41,339 nucleotides of DNA from a virus, in IMG/VR virus record IMGVR_UViG_3300033144_001492, positions 1 through 41,339 of that record; one strand, given 5' to 3'. Shown piece after piece: positions 7,605-16,712 of the stretch. The notes beneath the pieces are model-generated. The model saw nothing but the letters and a program-made list of their open reading frames with translations. It made no database searches and was not told the DNA's origin. A program made the position numbers and the translations under genes. Each line of letters starts with the position of its first letter. The first letter of the stretch is position 1.

Positions 7605-8540
7605 ATGGAGAAGATATTTTCTGCGTTTTTGTCGAAAACGTTAAACATTGACGAAAGCAAGTTATCTGAACTTGTAAAAACAGAAGAAGGAGAGTTCAAA
7701 CCAGATGCACTGGACAAACTTCTCGAACTGGACGCAACCAGAGTTCAAGGTTTAAAGACCAATGACGAAGGATTGTTGACAGAACGATTCAACAACGGTT
7801 ACGCGAAAGCAAAACAAGAGGTGTTCGGAAATTTCGAGAATCAAGTTCGTTCAGAATTCAAGGTGAACAATCCAGAATTGAAAGGTCTTGAACTAATCAA
7901 CGCAGTTGTGCAGAGCAAGGTCGAATCTTTGAATGTAGGTGATGGAAGTGTGACCGACAATCAAGTTCTAAAACATCCAGTTTATCTGGATATGACAGAC
8001 CGTTTGATGAAGGAGAAATCCGATGTCGAACAAGAGTGGTCACAAAAGTTCACTGGACTTGAAACATCAATCACACGGAACAAGACAATGGATGTCGTAA
8101 ATTCAGAAGCGATGAAAGTCATTTCGAGTTTGAATCCAGTGTTTTCGGAAGATTCCAACAAAGCACACAATCAACGTCAGTTGATATTGACGCAAATCGG
8201 TCAACACAACTTCGAGGTTCAAGACAACAGAATCGTTGTTCTGGACAAAGAAGGAAAGACGATGGAAGACGCACACCGTGTTCCATTAAAGTTTGACACG
8301 ATGGTTTCAGATATCACACAGAAGTTGTTTGACTTACATCAACAGACTGCACGTTCGTCATCTGGTGGACAAGGTGTTGACTCTGGAACTGGTTCAAATG
8401 ATTTCGCAAACACGGAGTCGTGGAACTGGAACAAGGTCACACCACAAACGGATGGTGAATTTATGTCTTTGATGGATAGTGCAAACTCACTCGAAGAGAA
8501 GACCGCAATCACAAACGCGTGGACAAGTCGGACAAAATAA
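7605..8540 (+). CDS. probable head scaffolding protein
   Basis: 311 residues placed directly before the putative major capsid gene, the usual position of the scaffold. It is acidic and mostly helical, with few aromatics or cysteines, and ends in a glycine/serine-rich linker (about 250-270) followed by a short C-terminal segment (NWNKVTPQTDGEF, then AITNAWTSRTK). In scaffolds this C-terminal part often binds the capsid protein. The call is from position, length and composition, and no diagnostic motif was found. A minor head protein is the main alternative. Confidence 0.65.
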   Translation: MEKIFSAFLSKTLNIDESKLSELVKTEEGEFKPDALDKLLELDATRVQGLKTNDEGLLTERFNNGYAKAKQEVFGNFENQVRSEFKVNNPELKGLELINAVVQSKVESLNVGDGSVTDNQVLKHPVYLDMTDRLMKEKSDVEQEWSQKFTGLETSITRNKTMDVVNSEAMKVISSLNPVFSEDSNKAHNQRQLILTQIGQHNFEVQDNRIVVLDKEGKTMEDAHRVPLKFDTMVSDITQKLFDLHQQTARSSSGGQGVDSGTGSNDFANTESWNWNKVTPQTDGEFMSLMDSANSLEEKTAITNAWTSRTK

Positions 8541-8570
8541 ACTTTTGTTAATAACTTAAAACGTAAAAAA

Positions 8571-9587
8571 ATGCCAGAAGGAAATTTTTCTTGTGCCGAC
8601 TTAGTTGTCGTTAAAAACAAGATGGAACAAATGTGGGCTGACAGTGTAGTTCAAAAACAATACACTCCACAAGCTAATTCCGCACTCGCGGTCTTAACCG
8701 AACAAACTGCTCAATTTGTTGAATTGAAAGATTCAATGAAGGACAACACTGTTCGTGTTGAATGGATTGACCACTGTGCTGGTGGTGTTACTGATTGCAC
8801 GGATGAATGTACAATCACTGGAAGTGAAGCCGAAGCAACGTGCGAAGATTATACAATCAGTATCTGCAAGGAAACTGAATTCGTTGTGAAAGATTTGACG
8901 TTCAGAACATCAAGTTTTTCAAGAGAAGAAGTTCTTGCAAGAGGATGGATGAACTCTCTGAAACGTCTTGACGAAGAGATTGCAAGAACTGTTGTTGCGA
9001 AGATTGATTCCTTTGTTGGAGTGAATCCTTACACGACTGGACTTGGAAACGTTGTCGGAACAGACACATTCGTTTCTGCGTCTTTTTGGACTGCAGAAAT
9101 TATGGCTTATTTAGCTCAAGTTTCTGTGTTGAACAAGTCGCAAGATGTTTATATTCTTGACGGTGACAACTTATTCCAACAAACTTGGATGGCTGGATAT
9201 AATCAAGCAAACGCGAATCAAGGTTCACAAGCACCGATGCTGAATTCAATCAGAAAATATTTTGATTTATTCAATGTCGAGTCTGTTGTTGGTGCGAAGA
9301 AAACTTTCTTGATTGACAAGAGTGCAGTTGCACTTGTGTCAAAAGTGAGATATCCTTCAACACCAGAACAAATCTTGAACGGTGCAAATGTGATTCGATG
9401 GTCAACACCATCACAGTATTTGCCTAATATATCGTATGATGTAATATACAAAACGGAATGTTCTGGTTCGGACATATTCCACAAGTATAAATTCATCGCA
9501 CGATTTGATGTGTTCCAGAATCCGACAAGTGCGTGTGACACAACGAACACTGGAGTTCTTTCTTTCACTTGTGGTGAAGCACCATAA
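8571..9587 (+). CDS. probable major capsid protein
   Basis: A 338-residue protein after the scaffold and before a strong terminator, so its mRNA should be abundant. It contains SVVQKQYTPQANSALAVLTE and a central region, ARGWMNSLKRLDEEIARTVV, like the long spine helix of capsid proteins. Six cysteines between about 66 and 101 (in DHCAGGVTDCTDEC and following) are unusual and might crosslink or bind metal. Codon use differs from the rest of the window: it includes GCT before bases other than G, GCC, TTA and TCC, all rare elsewhere, as expected for a gene tuned to host tRNAs. The fold (HK97) is inferred from gene order. Confidence 0.75.
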   Translation: MPEGNFSCADLVVVKNKMEQMWADSVVQKQYTPQANSALAVLTEQTAQFVELKDSMKDNTVRVEWIDHCAGGVTDCTDECTITGSEAEATCEDYTISICKETEFVVKDLTFRTSSFSREEVLARGWMNSLKRLDEEIARTVVAKIDSFVGVNPYTTGLGNVVGTDTFVSASFWTAEIMAYLAQVSVLNKSQDVYILDGDNLFQQTWMAGYNQANANQGSQAPMLNSIRKYFDLFNVESVVGAKKTFLIDKSAVALVSKVRYPSTPEQILNGANVIRWSTPSQYLPNISYDVIYKTECSGSDIFHKYKFIARFDVFQNPTSACDTTNTGVLSFTCGEAP

Positions 9588-9616
9588 TAGTTGAGAAGAC
9601 ACAATGTCAAAAATCA

Positions 9617-9646
9617 AGACCGTCATTTGTTTGACGGTCTTTTTTT
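9617..9646 (+). terminator. strong terminator after the major capsid gene
   Basis: AGACCGTCA pairs perfectly with TGACGGTCT across a 6-base loop, followed by a run of T. It isolates the head genes from the tail genes. Confidence 0.9.
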
Positions 9647-9649
9647 ATT

Positions 9650-9657
9650 TAAGTTTG
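9650..9657 (+). promoter_or_regulatory. promoter for the connector and tail genes
   Basis: TAAGTTTG followed by CTAATA is an exact -7 match. A TTTG at 9629-9632, 17 bases upstream, suits the -33 element. The ATG follows 19 bases later. Confidence 0.65.
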
Positions 9658-9676
9658 CTAATAAAATTTTGAACAA

Positions 9677-10750
9677 ATGGATGACTTGAATTGCTTGAAC
9701 AATATCATCGGACTGTCACTGAATGAATGTGTGTGTTATGACGATGGAAGACCAGTGGACTTCGATGTGTCGAACTCTGGACTGTATCTTGACGAACTTG
9801 AAGGATTGAATCTGCGAACTCTTGCGTCTGATGTGGAGTGTGGAGAAGGAAACATCTGGTTGAAAATGGAGAAAGCAATCACAAACGCAGTCACCAATTT
9901 CAGAACCGATTTGATTTCATCAATCCTTTTGACTCAAAGAACTGGACGGAAATCGTTCAACGGATTAATCGGTCAACTAAAATATAAAACAGTGAACACC
10001 ATTCCAACAACGTGGACTGGTCTTCGAATCAATCCACGAGAGTTCAAAGGTTCTGTCTTGACTCTGAAAGGAATCACAACATTGATGGACACAGATGTTT
10101 CATTCGATGTTTTCATCTATGACAATATTACACCGACACCGTTGCACTCAATTTTGAACGTGAACGCAGTGACTGGAACTGCGACTGAAAATCCGTTGAC
10201 TCCGATTGAACTCCCATTGTATCGTGAAGGATATCAAGACCTCGAATATCAAATCGTATATCAACCATCTGGATTCAATCCACTGGACAACAAGGTGACT
10301 TGTGGTTGCAGAAGGAGAGAGAACTTCGAAGAGTGGATGACAGTCGAAGGAATTCAAGGTGATGTGATTGCAGAACGTGAAGACTGGAACACCAATGGAT
10401 TCGCAAACGGTCTTGCGATTGATGTTTCAATGGTCTGCAACACTGCCGAAATCATTTGTGGTGGTGATTCAAATGATTCACTGGACTTCGAGAATGATGG
10501 TGTTGCGTTGTCAATGGCTTATGCAATACGATTCAAGGCTGGAGAGATTCTGATTGAAGACATTCTTGCGTCTGGTGAAATCAACCGATTCACAATGCTG
10601 GACAAAGAACGATTATGGGGAAAACGAAACCACTATCGAACAGAATTCAGAACACGGATTGTTTACATATCAGACACCATTGACATTGAATCAAACGATT
10701 GTCTTGTTTGTGGTGACAAGAGAATCAACCGTTCATCAATCTTGACATAA
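9677..10750 (+). CDS. structural protein, probably at the head-tail junction; unknown family
   Basis: 357 residues and the first gene of the tail transcription unit. It is rich in cysteine for a phage protein (LNECVCYDD near the start, TCGCRRRENFEEW at about 215, CLVCGD near the end), which suggests metal sites or a compact beta fold. The C-terminal half (MAYAIRFKAGEILIEDIL, then RIVYISDTIDI) is beta-rich. Its place between the capsid and a gp10-like completion protein suggests a virion component such as an adaptor or a second capsid-associated protein. No motif gives a firm answer. Confidence 0.55.
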   Translation: MDDLNCLNNIIGLSLNECVCYDDGRPVDFDVSNSGLYLDELEGLNLRTLASDVECGEGNIWLKMEKAITNAVTNFRTDLISSILLTQRTGRKSFNGLIGQLKYKTVNTIPTTWTGLRINPREFKGSVLTLKGITTLMDTDVSFDVFIYDNITPTPLHSILNVNAVTGTATENPLTPIELPLYREGYQDLEYQIVYQPSGFNPLDNKVTCGCRRRENFEEWMTVEGIQGDVIAEREDWNTNGFANGLAIDVSMVCNTAEIICGGDSNDSLDFENDGVALSMAYAIRFKAGEILIEDILASGEINRFTMLDKERLWGKRNHYRTEFRTRIVYISDTIDIESNDCLVCGDKRINRSSILT

Positions 10751-10753
10751 AAA

Positions 10754-11326
10754 ATGAGTCTTTCAATCGAACAATATCTGAACAACCTTGACCAGTTCTT
10801 GAACGTGTTCTCGAACGAACTTCCAGTGATTATGTCGGAAGGTGCAGTGCAAATGAAGACTGACATTCAAGACCGAATTCAAGAACGTGGACTGGATGGA
10901 CAAAACGCACCATTGAAGTTCGAAGGTGGAACACCATATTCGGAGAAAGATATTCCAGCGTTTTTCTACAAATCACCAAAGACAGAGAAACTGGTTGCGA
11001 GTGCAGACAAATACATTGATGAACAGATTGACGCTGGTGAAGGTATTTCCTACAAGGACTGGAGAAATGCGAACAACTTGCAGACTGACCACGTTGATTT
11101 GACATTTACTGGAAATATGTGGAAAGGAATCGGACTGACCTCTGTGAAGTCTGGACAGAATATCGCAATCGTCACAGTCAGTTCAAAAGACAATGAATCA
11201 GAAGACAAGTTGTTTTTCAACTCTGCAAGATATGGCGATATCCTTCAACCGAATCAAGATGAAATTGATGATTTGTCAATCATCGTTGACACCAGACTTC
11301 AAACACTTGCAAATCAATATCTATAA
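10754..11326 (+). CDS. HK97 gp10-like head-tail completion protein
   Basis: A 190-residue protein starting three bases after the previous stop. The C-terminal part has NSARYGDILQPNQDEIDDL, resembling the conserved end of gp10-family tail or head completion proteins, and the middle (HVDLTFTGNMWKGIG) is the usual beta stretch. These proteins bridge the connector and tail. The next gene follows after two bases, so the three are one operon. Assignment is by pattern and context. Confidence 0.6.
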   Translation: MSLSIEQYLNNLDQFLNVFSNELPVIMSEGAVQMKTDIQDRIQERGLDGQNAPLKFEGGTPYSEKDIPAFFYKSPKTEKLVASADKYIDEQIDAGEGISYKDWRNANNLQTDHVDLTFTGNMWKGIGLTSVKSGQNIAIVTVSSKDNESEDKLFFNSARYGDILQPNQDEIDDLSIIVDTRLQTLANQYL

Positions 11327-11328
11327 AA

Positions 11329-11952
11329 ATGATTTATGACATTTGTGAAATATTAAAAAACAGACTAATCGGTGAACCGTATGTTGACAAAATCGCTGGA
11401 CTTGTTCAAGTCGTTCAAGATGTCCAGAAGAGTGACAAGGGAACGTTCATCAAGAAGTTTCCAGTTGCGTGTGATGTCACTGGAAAGGACTGTGCAGACA
11501 ACACCAGTCGATTGTCAGACCTTGTTCCAGATTCAAAGAAACGTTCTGTCATCTATTTCGAGGACATCAGTGGTGTGACCTTTCGAGGACAAGAGAGAAA
11601 CGAATTCATCTTTCAAGCACGTCCACGTCTGGTGTGTTGGTTGTCACAAAAAAGACTCGGAACGAATCAGTGTTCAATCACACCGTTGATTGTTGCAAAT
11701 ATTATCAAAGCACTCGGAACGAACAAAAGGTTCAATGATGGACTTTACATCAAAGCAAGGATTCAAGTGGCTGGAGAAGTTGCGAAGACTCCAGCGATTT
11801 TCGGAAGATACACGTTCGATGAAAAACAGACACAGTTCTTGATGTACCCTTTTGATTATTTCGCACTTGACATCGTGGTTGATTTCAGAGTGAACGCAGA
11901 TTGTATTGACGATTTTGTGGTCGGAATTTTAGATGAATGTAATGATACTTAA
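11329..11952 (+). CDS. probable tail terminator or tail completion protein
   Basis: 207 residues following the gp10-like gene. It starts MIYDICEILKNRLIGEPYVD, an N-terminal helix of the type seen in tail terminators, and continues with mixed beta segments (RSVIYFEDISGVTFRGQ, RLVCWLSQKRLG). The family usually caps the tail tube at the head end. No diagnostic motif is visible; gene order supports the call. A short A-rich leader separates it from the membrane protein downstream. Confidence 0.5.
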   Translation: MIYDICEILKNRLIGEPYVDKIAGLVQVVQDVQKSDKGTFIKKFPVACDVTGKDCADNTSRLSDLVPDSKKRSVIYFEDISGVTFRGQERNEFIFQARPRLVCWLSQKRLGTNQCSITPLIVANIIKALGTNKRFNDGLYIKARIQVAGEVAKTPAIFGRYTFDEKQTQFLMYPFDYFALDIVVDFRVNADCIDDFVVGILDECNDT

Positions 11953-11963
11953 AAACAAAAAAA

Positions 11964-12296
11964 ATGATGGAAGTTGTTGAAGTATTTTATTTCTTATTTT
12001 ACTGCGTTCTAATCGCGTCAATTTCGTTCGTGTACATCAATGTACTTCTGGACGCAGAAATGGTCGGTGGTGCAATCTATCGAGTTGTGAGTCCTATCTT
12101 TGACAAGACTCTTGTCACTCGTTGGTTGAAAAAACCTCTTCTGGATTGTGTTCACTGTAATTCTGGACAACTGTCATTGTGGTTGTATCTGGACATCTAT
12201 GGACTGGAGAACTACAATGTGATGATTCATTTCGGATTCGTGAGTTTGACGGTCTTGATGGTTCACATCCTTCACAAGAAGGTCGGTGGAATTTAA
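11964..12296 (+). CDS. small membrane protein with a CxxC motif
   Basis: 110 residues with a hydrophobic N-terminal segment (VFYFLFYCVLIASISFVYI), a central soluble loop containing LLDCVHCNSGQLSLW, and a second hydrophobic segment near the end (FGFVSLTVLMVHILH). The CxxC followed by a short aromatic helix resembles small membrane proteins of the DUF1360 type. It is out of place among tail genes. Similar proteins are occasionally found there in Bacteroidota phages, but I cannot name a role. Two ATG codons lie in tandem at the start, so the start could be one codon later. Confidence 0.6.
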   Translation: MMEVVEVFYFLFYCVLIASISFVYINVLLDAEMVGGAIYRVVSPIFDKTLVTRWLKKPLLDCVHCNSGQLSLWLYLDIYGLENYNVMIHFGFVSLTVLMVHILHKKVGGI

Positions 12297-12323
12297 CAAA
12301 GCAAAAGCAAAGCAAATATAAAA

Positions 12324-12848
12324 ATGGAAGAAGAGAAAACAGAAACAAAAAATGGAACGAAGTTGAAGGAATTGAAGTTCGGTGATAATACTTTTGAAGC
12401 AAATGGAAAGAAGTATTTCGTTGAACCACAAATTTCATCTGAACGTTTCGCAAAGATGCAAGAACTTGAAATTGAATTGTCGTTCGGTTTCAACTATGAA
12501 CACCACTTCAAGAACTTGCAGAAGTTGAAAGAAAATTTGAACAAGTCAAACTTCGTTGACAGTGCAGTTCTTGTCCAGAATATGTTGACAAGTGTTGCAG
12601 ACCTCGAAGACAGAAGACATCCAGTGATGTGGTATTGTGCTTGTTTTATTAATCGTGAAGGAGAAGACAGAAGAGGAATTGACGAAAAAGAATTTGAAGA
12701 CAAAATCAACGACTGGAATCTGGAAGGAATTGACTATCACAGTTTTTTTCGGTTGGCAGTCAATATGGTGCGTGGCTTAAAGGAGAATTACAAGGAATAT
12801 ATCCGAAATATTTCTCAAAATCAGACAACAGTCGCAGAACTAAAATAG
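12324..12848 (+). CDS. tail assembly chaperone, short form (gpG-like)
   Basis: 174 residues immediately before the tape measure, the standard place of the gpG/gpT chaperone pair that coats the tape measure during tail assembly. The protein is acidic, helical and without signal or membrane segments. Near the end, GIDYHSFFRLAVNMVRGLK resembles the C-terminal part of gpG-like proteins. The T7 run coding for FF in this segment is a candidate -1 slip site leading to the longer form. Phe is usually TTC elsewhere in the window, so the TTT-TTT pair stands out. Confidence 0.75.
   Translation: MEEEKTETKNGTKLKELKFGDNTFEANGKKYFVEPQISSERFAKMQELEIELSFGFNYEHHFKNLQKLKENLNKSNFVDSAVLVQNMLTSVADLEDRRHPVMWYCACFINREGEDRRGIDEKEFEDKINDWNLEGIDYHSFFRLAVNMVRGLKENYKEYIRNISQNQTTVAELK
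12743..12749 (+). other. candidate -1 slippery site T TTT TTT
   Basis: Seven T in the zero-frame phasing T|TTT|TTT, ideal for tandem -1 slippage. The -1 frame is open from 12734, through this site, to a TAA at 13037. An alternative single-tRNA slip is A AAA just before the zero-frame UAG (12842-12848); both give a 238-residue product. Confidence 0.6.
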
Positions 12849-13039
12849 TTGATTTAAGTCCAAAGACAAAGAAACAAGAGGTGAACAGTGTTCGACTTTA
12901 TTGGAATGAGTTGTTCTGGATTATTGGTGGAGAGAAAAAAACCGAATTCAATGCGTTGAAGAGAACAGAGGTGTTCGAGTTCTTCAACTTGATGGTGGTA
13001 CACGAAAACACACAGAACAAGAAAATAAAAAAGAAATAA
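12749..13039 (+). CDS. frameshift extension of the tail chaperone (gpGT-like)
   Basis: In the -1 frame the sequence codes for about 97 further residues without a start of its own. After the slip it contains IVDLSPKTKKQEVNSVRLYW, then NELFWIIGGEKK, then a basic end, and stops one base before the tape measure ATG. Aromatic NELFWIIGG segments of this kind are typical of the second chaperone reading frame in Bacteroidota siphophages. Without frameshifting this 190-base stretch would have no gene, so the extension also explains the gap. Confidence 0.7.
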   Translation, partial: SVGSQYGAWLKGELQGIYPKYFSKSDNSRRTKIVDLSPKTKKQEVNSVRLYWNELFWIIGGEKKTEFNALKRTEVFEFFNLMVVHENTQNKKIKKK

Positions 13040-13040
13040 A

Positions 13041-16000
13041 ATGGCAAATGTATCTCTGAAACTTAGTGCAGACGCACAACCACTTGTGAACGATGTTCAA
13101 CAGTTGTCAACTTCAATGACGGAATTGAAAACTGAAACAAATGAATTCAACGAAACTGCACAGAAAGGATTCAAGGATTCTGCGAAAGCATCTGACAAAT
13201 TAGGTGACTCGATTAATGAAACCAACAACGAAGAGAAACAAGCACTCGGACTTGTGGAGAAGATGCAAAAGGAATTGAACCAGTTGAAACGGTCAAGAGA
13301 TAAAGCACACGACACAAAGTCCATTAAACAGTTCAACAAGAAGATTGAAGAAACAGAGAAACAAATCAATCAAACGGTGAACGCTGGAAAGACTGGATTC
13401 GATGAACTCGGAAACGCGATGGAAGACGCTGGAGAATCTGGTTCTGGTGCGTTCGGTTCAATGCTGGACATCGCTGGTGGATTCGGAATTGCGTTCGGTG
13501 TTGAAGCAATCATCAGTGGAATCATCGCCATCGGTGGTGCAGTGATTGAAACTGTCGGAGAGTTCAGAACACTTCGTGGAGAAGTTCAAACATTGACTGG
13601 TCTGACTGGTGAAGGTCTTGACGGTGTTGTGACCAGTGCGAAAGCAATCGCAGAAACGTTCGACATTGATGTCAACGAAGTCATCAAGTCGGCAAATGTA
13701 TTATCAAAAGAATTCGGATTGACACAAGAAGAGGCACTCGCAAAACTGTCCTCTGGTGCGTTGGGCGTTGCTGGTGACACGGAAGAACTAATCGAACAGA
13801 CAAAAGAATATGCGTCACAGATTGCGGTCGCTGGTGGTGACGCAGATGACCTCTTCAATATCATCAACAAGAGTGCGACACAAGGTGTGTTCAGTGACAA
13901 AGGAATTGACGTGGTGAAAGAATTCGGATTGCGAATCAGAGAACAAACCGATGGAACAAAAGAAGCACTCGAAAACGCGTTCGGAAAATCTTTCACGGAT
14001 GAAATATTCGGTGGAATCAATGACGGTTCTCTGTCCTCTGTCGAAGCACTGGAGAGAATATCTGAAAAAATGAATGACTCAACAATTCCAGCGAAGGACT
14101 TGCAGACGGTCATCGCAGATGTTTTCGGTGGCGCTGGTGAAGACGCTGGAATCAAATATCTTCAATCACTGACTGACATTTCTGGAAGTGTCGAGGACTT
14201 AATTGATGACACCAATGTTCTGACCAGAGAACAACAAGCATCGTTGAAAGCAAATAAAGACCTTGCAAATGCACAGAACGAATTGTCGAAACTATTTGAT
14301 GACGATTCTGGAACACAGTTTTTCACAGTTCTGGAAACTGTCGGAACAAACTTGTTGACTGGATTTCTTGAACCTTTCATCGACTTATGGCACACCTTGA
14401 CAGATGCGTTCACACCGTTGTTCGATGCACTCGGAGAATTGAAAGTCGCAGTGTTCGGTGCTGGTGAAGGTTTCAGTCTGATGGACGCAAGTCTTCTTCC
14501 ATTGAAGATTTCTTTTAAAATTCTTGGATTCGTTCTCGGTTTAATAATTGACGCATACACTTCAATTATTGAATCAACGGTTAAGTTCGTTAAAGAATCG
14601 ACAGTGATGCAAGTTGTCATCAAGTCAATTTCAGATTCTTTCAATCAACTTGTTGAAAGTGCAAAAGAATTGTGGTTGCAGTTGTCGAATGGATTCGATT
14701 CAGTTGCAATCGCTGGAGAACGAACTGCGAAACTTCTGGATGAAAAATACACACAACCATTGTTGAAACAACTTGCAACGTTGAGTGACGCACAAAGAAA
14801 GAATCTGGAAGACAATCTGATAAATGACCAGAGAACGATTGCGTCAAAGATTGCAGTCCTCAAAGCAGAAGGAATGTTGAACACAGTTGTTGCGAAGAAT
14901 TTAATCGAGAAGTTCAAAGCGAACAAAACGGTTCTGGAAGAGATTGCAGTTCTGGACAAGAACGCATCTGACAAAGCACAAGAACTTGAAGAGAAGAACG
15001 CACAAGAACTTGCAGAGAAGAAAGATGTTGCTAATAGGAAAGGACAAGAGAAAGCAAAGAAAGACGCAGAGTCCAGAGAAAAAGCACTGGAGAAAGCACA
15101 CGCAGACTTGTTGAAGTTGACAGAAAAACTTCAAGCAGACACAGACAAAATCGAACTGGAAGGTCTGGAAGGTGAAGAGAAGTTCAAAAGGATTCGAGAG
15201 AACGCAGAGAAACAAGTTGACATCTTGAAAGAATCTTTCGAAGAACAAGGACGCATCATCGAGGAAAACGGTGGAGAGGAATTCGAGTTCACAGAAGAAC
15301 AGTTGAAACAACTTGAAGGACTTAAACAGAAAGCACGAGAAGACGAATTGACTGCGATTGCAAAATTCAACGCAGACAAAGAACTTGCAGAGATTAAAAC
15401 ATTAGACAAGACCATTGACATTGAACAAGAGGCAAACGAACGTTCAATCAAAAATATGGAGAACAACGGAATGTCAGAACAAGATTTCGCGTTGTGGCAA
15501 CAAGAAGAGTTGTTGCGAATTGAACAAGAAGGTGCGAACAAGAGAATCGCACTGATTGAAGAAGAAATCGAACTAAAAAAGAAACTCGCACAAGCAGACG
15601 GAAAAATCACACCAGAGGAACAAAATCAACTGGACTCTCTGGACAACCAGAAAAACGCACTGAAAGACTTTGTCGATGACGCACAGAAGGAACGTGACAA
15701 ACTGAAAGAACAGAGAGCAACGTTTTCAATGGCTGAATTTTTAGGTGTCACAGACGATGAATTTGAAGACATCAAAGACAGACTGAATGACATCACAAAT
15801 CAAATCACAGAAGGATTGACACAGATTCTTGACGCTGAACTTGAAGCAAGTGAAGAACGTCTGGAAAGAATTGACGAAGACATCGAGAACAAACAAGAAG
15901 CACTCGAGTCAGAACTGGCACTCAATGAAGAAGGGTTCGCATCTAATGTCGAAGGAAAACGACAAGAACTTGAAGCACTGGAGAAACAACGTCAACAAGA

Positions 16001-16712
16001 GTTGAAGAAACAAGAGTCACTCGCGAAAAAACAATTCGCACTGGACACCGCTATTCAAGCAAGTTCATTAATCACCGCGAGTGCGAACGTTCTGAAAGGG
16101 TTCTCGACTATTCCATTAATCGGTCAAATTTTAGGAATCACACAAGTTGCGTTGATGGTTGCGTCTTTTTTCGCGATGCGTTCAAGTGCGTTTTCAAAAA
16201 TCAAGTCTGGTGGTGCGAGTGCTGAAAAAGGTGGAGTCGGTGACAAAACTGGAATGATTCAAGGACGCAGACACATTCACGGTGGAGAAGAGTTTCTCGA
16301 CCATCTGGAAGTTGAGGACGGAGAGAAGTTCGGAATCCTTTCCAGAGGTGCAACATCTAAACACGGAGAACTGTTCGCAGATTTCACACACGGTCTGAAT
16401 GACGGAAGACATCCATCAGATTTGTTGCTCGACCTTCTGGAAGGAACTGGAGTGTCAATGAAGAAAGGAATCGGAACACGCATCCAGAAACGTGCGAACA
16501 TCATTCATCAACAAGATTTAATCGTTCTATCTGGACAGAACAAAACGATGGAAGATTCAATGAAGAATGTGGACAAGAATCTGTCTGAACTGAAAGACCA
16601 CGAAATGTCAAAAATTCAAATCGTTGAAACTCCTTCTGGACGCTGGGAAATAAACAAGAAGAACAACACTCGAACTTTTATAAAATACACGGATGACGAT
16701 GTTTCAAAATAA
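13041..16712 (+). CDS. tail tape measure protein
   Basis: 1223 residues, the largest single intact frame here. It sets tail length; at about 1.5 angstrom per residue the tail would be roughly 180 nm. The N-terminus is coiled coil (Q, K, E repeats), followed by glycine- and alanine-rich hydrophobic stretches around 135-180 (GGFGIAFGVEAIISGIIAIG). Membrane-like segments are at about 490-510, and a long charged coiled coil runs from about 640 to 1000. A hydrophobic patch (STIPLIGQILGITQVALMVA) lies near 1020-1045. The last 19 bases overlap the next gene. Confidence 0.95.
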   Translation: MANVSLKLSADAQPLVNDVQQLSTSMTELKTETNEFNETAQKGFKDSAKASDKLGDSINETNNEEKQALGLVEKMQKELNQLKRSRDKAHDTKSIKQFNKKIEETEKQINQTVNAGKTGFDELGNAMEDAGESGSGAFGSMLDIAGGFGIAFGVEAIISGIIAIGGAVIETVGEFRTLRGEVQTLTGLTGEGLDGVVTSAKAIAETFDIDVNEVIKSANVLSKEFGLTQEEALAKLSSGALGVAGDTEELIEQTKEYASQIAVAGGDADDLFNIINKSATQGVFSDKGIDVVKEFGLRIREQTDGTKEALENAFGKSFTDEIFGGINDGSLSSVEALERISEKMNDSTIPAKDLQTVIADVFGGAGEDAGIKYLQSLTDISGSVEDLIDDTNVLTREQQASLKANKDLANAQNELSKLFDDDSGTQFFTVLETVGTNLLTGFLEPFIDLWHTLTDAFTPLFDALGELKVAVFGAGEGFSLMDASLLPLKISFKILGFVLGLIIDAYTSIIESTVKFVKESTVMQVVIKSISDSFNQLVESAKELWLQLSNGFDSVAIAGERTAKLLDEKYTQPLLKQLATLSDAQRKNLEDNLINDQRTIASKIAVLKAEGMLNTVVAKNLIEKFKANKTVLEEIAVLDKNASDKAQELEEKNAQELAEKKDVANRKGQEKAKKDAESREKALEKAHADLLKLTEKLQADTDKIELEGLEGEEKFKRIRENAEKQVDILKESFEEQGRIIEENGGEEFEFTEEQLKQLEGLKQKAREDELTAIAKFNADKELAEIKTLDKTIDIEQEANERSIKNMENNGMSEQDFALWQQEELLRIEQEGANKRIALIEEEIELKKKLAQADGKITPEEQNQLDSLDNQKNALKDFVDDAQKERDKLKEQRATFSMAEFLGVTDDEFEDIKDRLNDITNQITEGLTQILDAELEASEERLERIDEDIENKQEALESELALNEEGFASNVEGKRQELEALEKQRQQELKKQESLAKKQFALDTAIQASSLITASANVLKGFSTIPLIGQILGITQVALMVASFFAMRSSAFSKIKSGGASAEKGGVGDKTGMIQGRRHIHGGEEFLDHLEVEDGEKFGILSRGATSKHGELFADFTHGLNDGRHPSDLLLDLLEGTGVSMKKGIGTRIQKRANIIHQQDLIVLSGQNKTMEDSMKNVDKNLSELKDHEMSKIQIVETPSGRWEINKKNNTRTFIKYTDDDVSK

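Noticed and set aside
13000-16700. long open frames on the minus strand opposite the tape measure and portal genes
   Set aside because: They are shadows of biased plus-strand codon use; none has a plausible leader or domain and all lie fully inside better genes.
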